From Ruminococcus sp. (GTDB taxonomy: Bacteria > Bacillota > Clostridia > Oscillospirales > Ruminococcaceae): a stretch of 46,548 bases of DNA. This document shows positions 44,548-46,548 of this stretch, piece after piece. The stretch's first letter is position 1, and each line of letters starts with the position of its first letter. The stretch spans positions 1 through 46,548 of the forward strand of contig JAIDCY010000042.1 in NCBI GenBank assembly GCA_029055625.1, written 5' to 3'. A model generated the notes under the pieces. That model saw only the letters and a program-made list of their open reading frames with translations. It searched no databases and was not told the origin of the DNA. Both the position numbers and the translations under genes were made by a program.

Positions 44548-46347
44548 TCATGTTTCCATGATAACAGGCAGTATCATGGGGTGACGCTGTGTTTTTCTAT
44601 AGATAAATTCGGCGAGTTCGTCACGCATCTTGTCTTTAAGGAAGCCCCATTCACGCAGTTCTGCGGAAGAACAGCCGTAAAGAATATCCTTGATACATTT
44701 GCGTGCATCTGTCATGAGTTCTTCGGATTCACGGACATATACGAAACCTCTTGAAATTATATCCGGACCGGCGGAAATTCTGTTTGAACCCCTTTCAAGA
44801 CCAATTACTACTATTATAATTCCGTCCTGTGCGAGATGTCGGCGGTCATGAAGGACTATCGATCCCACATCACCCACGCCGAGACCGTCAACCAGCGTTC
44901 TTCCTGCCGGAACTTGTGAGACAATGCCCATTCTGTTTCCGTCCGTTTCGATAACATTTCCGATACCGGCTATGAAAATATTTTCCTCCGGAATTCCCAC
45001 CTGTAACGCCAGTTCGCTGTGTTTCTTCAGGTGTTTGTATTCGCCGTGCACGGGTATAAAGAACTTAGGTTTTGTGAGTGCGAGCATAAGTTTGAGTTCT
45101 TCCTGGCACGCATGCCCCGATACATGAACTTCATACATTGCTTCATAAACCACTTCCGCACCGGATTTCATTAATTCGTTTACAACTTTTGTTACATATT
45201 TTTCGTTACCAGGTATCGGGGTGGCGGAGATTATGATAAAATCCATCGGCGTTATGACAACTTGTTTGTGGTCGTTCATCGCCATGCGTGTTAATGCTGA
45301 CATAGGCTCACCCTGACTGCCGGTGGTAATCAATACGATTTCCTCACTGTTATAACTTTCCATTTCCTCAATGTCAATCATGATTTTATCCGGCACGTTC
45401 AGATAGCCTGATTCCTTTGCGGTAGTGATAACATTTATCATACTTCTGCCGAAAACCGCCACTTTCCGTCCATACTTCACCGCACAGTTTATAATCTGCT
45501 GTACCCTGTGGATATTCGACGAGAACGTAGCAATTATCACACGTTTACCCTCCGCCTGCTGGAAAAGCCTGTCAAAAGATGCACCGACGGTTTTTTCCGA
45601 ACGTGTAAAGCCTGCTCTTTCCGCATTGGTGGAATCCGACATAAGAGCGAGCACGCCCTTGTTACCGAGTTCGCCGAAACGTGCGAGGTCGATAACTTTT
45701 CCGTCTATGGGGGTGGAATCAATTTTGAAGTCTCCCGTATGGATTATCACACCGGCTGGCGTATGGATTGCCATGCCGACGGAATCAGGTATTGAGTGGT
45801 TAACCTTTATGAACTCCACCGCCATACAACCCATTTTAACGGTCTTGCGTGGTTCAACAACGTGCAGTTTCACCTTACCGCTTAAACCCTGCTCTTTCAG
45901 TTTGCTTTCGATAAGTCCGATAGTCAGGCGTGTGGCGTATACCGGAACGTTGATTTTCTTCAGTAAATAGGGTAAAGCTCCTATGTGGTCTTCGTGACCG
46001 TGTGTTATTACAATGCCTCTTATGCGGTCTTTGTTGCGTTCAACGTATGCGAAATCAGGGATTACGATATCCACACCGGGCATATCGGAATCGGGGAAAG
46101 ACAGTCCGCAGTCGAGAATAAACATATCATTTGAACATTCAAAGACGGTCATATTCTTTCCAATCTCGTTAAGTCCGCCGAGTGGGATTATTTTTACAGT
46201 AGCCTTCCTGATTTCTTTCTGCTGTACCGGTTTTTCCGCCGTGATGACGCTGTTTTCCGTGGGAGTTCTTTTTTTATAGTAACGCTTCTGATACGTCCCT
46301 TTCGGAGTATAATTTTTGGGTCGGGTAGATTTTTCCCTTTCGTTCAC
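44548..46347 (-). CDS. rnj: Ribonuclease J
   Basis: Metallo-beta-lactamase ribonuclease, 599 residues, with 5' exo- and endonuclease activities in mRNA decay and rRNA maturation. THGHEDHIGALPYL (residues 115-128) supplies the metal ligands; VNHSIPDSVGMA, HTGDFKID, LMSDSTNAER, the beta-CASP part with TFSSNIHRV and TTGSQGEPMSAL, and HVSGHACQEEL (later His) complete it. The core starts near VKIIPLGG at 51; the preceding 48 residues are basic and Tyr/Lys/Arg-rich, a long N-terminal extension. GTG start at 46345-46347 follows GAGGT. Whether it is J1 or J2 cannot be told. Confidence 0.95.
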   Translation of the reverse strand: MNEREKSTRPKNYTPKGTYQKRYYKKRTPTENSVITAEKPVQQKEIRKATVKIIPLGGLNEIGKNMTVFECSNDMFILDCGLSFPDSDMPGVDIVIPDFAYVERNKDRIRGIVITHGHEDHIGALPYLLKKINVPVYATRLTIGLIESKLKEQGLSGKVKLHVVEPRKTVKMGCMAVEFIKVNHSIPDSVGMAIHTPAGVIIHTGDFKIDSTPIDGKVIDLARFGELGNKGVLALMSDSTNAERAGFTRSEKTVGASFDRLFQQAEGKRVIIATFSSNIHRVQQIINCAVKYGRKVAVFGRSMINVITTAKESGYLNVPDKIMIDIEEMESYNSEEIVLITTGSQGEPMSALTRMAMNDHKQVVITPMDFIIISATPIPGNEKYVTKVVNELMKSGAEVVYEAMYEVHVSGHACQEELKLMLALTKPKFFIPVHGEYKHLKKHSELALQVGIPEENIFIAGIGNVIETDGNRMGIVSQVPAGRTLVDGLGVGDVGSIVLHDRRHLAQDGIIIVVIGLERGSNRISAGPDIISRGFVYVRESEELMTDARKCIKDILYGCSSAELREWGFLKDKMRDELAEFIYRKTQRHPMILPVIMET

Positions 46348-46504
46348 TATATAACCTCGCTTTCTGATAAATGGTTAATTGATTTGATTTATTCCGGAAT
46401 TTTCAGTAGTAAATCATCCGTAAAGCTTACAGACAGTCAGGGAAAGTTGATAGATATTCATTGAAAGAGCGTTCCGGAAAATATGATTAAAATTTTAAGT
46501 AAAT

Positions 46505-46525
46505 GCTTCCGACTGAATCGGAAGC
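46505..46525. terminator. Perfect hairpin upstream of rnj, possible terminator of the preceding gene
   Basis: GCTTCCGA (46505-46512) and TCGGAAGC (46518-46525), 8 bp with a 5-nt loop. On the minus strand it would follow a gene beyond the window edge, but the trailing T-run is poor (ATTTACTT). The rest of the 201-nt region 46348-46548 is AT-rich and I see no clear promoter or gene in it. Confidence 0.5.
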
Positions 46526-46548
46526 GGTGATTGATACATCTATAATTA

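Noticed and set aside
45425-45970. Open frame of 181 codons on the plus strand
   Set aside because: Antisense to rnj; composition is that of a reversed coding strand.
1-46548. Mobile elements, CRISPR arrays, toxin-antitoxin or defence islands, tRNA or rRNA genes
   Set aside because: No transposase, integrase, cas gene, spaced repeat array or tRNA cloverleaf was seen; gaps are short and accounted for by regulatory structures.

Overview
The window looks like a chromosomal segment from a low-to-moderate-GC Firmicute of class Clostridia. The best fit is a Ruminococcus-like member of the Oscillospiraceae. This rests on the gene orders hprK-murB-rapZ-whiA-dnaE-pfkA and rnj-gdpP-rplI-dnaB-tilS-ftsH, on strong Shine-Dalgarno sites with many TTG starts, on near-consensus sigma-A promoters (TTGACA-17-TATAAT type), and on a complete bacterial V-type ATPase operon. 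I see no phage, insertion sequence, CRISPR array, rRNA or tRNA. Almost everything is core housekeeping.

Layout. 1-3.1 kb (+): hisS-aspS. 3.14-3.5 kb: a structured regulatory gap with two near-perfect promoters and two hairpins that share a 17-nt identical segment. 3.5-12.1 kb (+): nine genes in the order F-I-K-E-C-G-A-B-D of the Enterococcus hirae ntp operon, with a hexanucleotide repeat tract between B and D. The rotor subunit keeps the Na+-ligand pattern of NtpK, so a sodium-pumping enzyme is likely. 12.2-14.8 kb (-): rpsO-pnp with three leader or intergenic hairpins, separated from the ATPase operon by a convergent terminator hairpin. 14.9-24.1 kb (+): rpe, a membrane-anchored glycoside-hydrolase-like protein, hprK, murB, rapZ, whiA and dnaE. 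24.1-25.2 kb (+): pfkA with its own promoter and terminator. 25.2-26.6 kb (-): a three-S1-domain protein and a small orphan. 26.7-31.0 kb (+): a DUF951 protein, prfA, sua5/ywlC, coaE and an M18 aminopeptidase. 31.1-32.0 kb (-): a two-gene accessory unit of unknown function with its own promoter. 32.0-37.4 kb (-): DUF308, transglutaminase/TgpA, DUF58 and MoxR. 37.4-46.35 kb (-): rnj, gdpP-like phosphodiesterase, rplI, dnaB, tilS and ftsH, written in transcription order.

The genes cover translation (hisS, aspS, prfA, rpsO, rplI, tilS, sua5), RNA decay (pnp, rnj), ion energetics (ntp), carbon control and glycolysis (hprK, pfkA, rpe), cell-wall supply (murB, rapZ, whiA), replication (dnaE, dnaB), c-di-AMP turnover (gdpP-like) and membrane protein quality control (ftsH).

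The observations I find most worth checking are: the tandem-hairpin leader ahead of the Na+-type V-ATPase, a riboswitch-like element; the octamer GGAGCAGG, of which I counted 22 exact copies on the two strands in all three reading frames, suggesting a Chi-like or other DNA-level signal; the long rpsO leader hairpin; the inverted-repeat element between murB and rapZ; and the repeat insertion inside the ATPase operon. I did not find a clear, wholly new multi-gene system.
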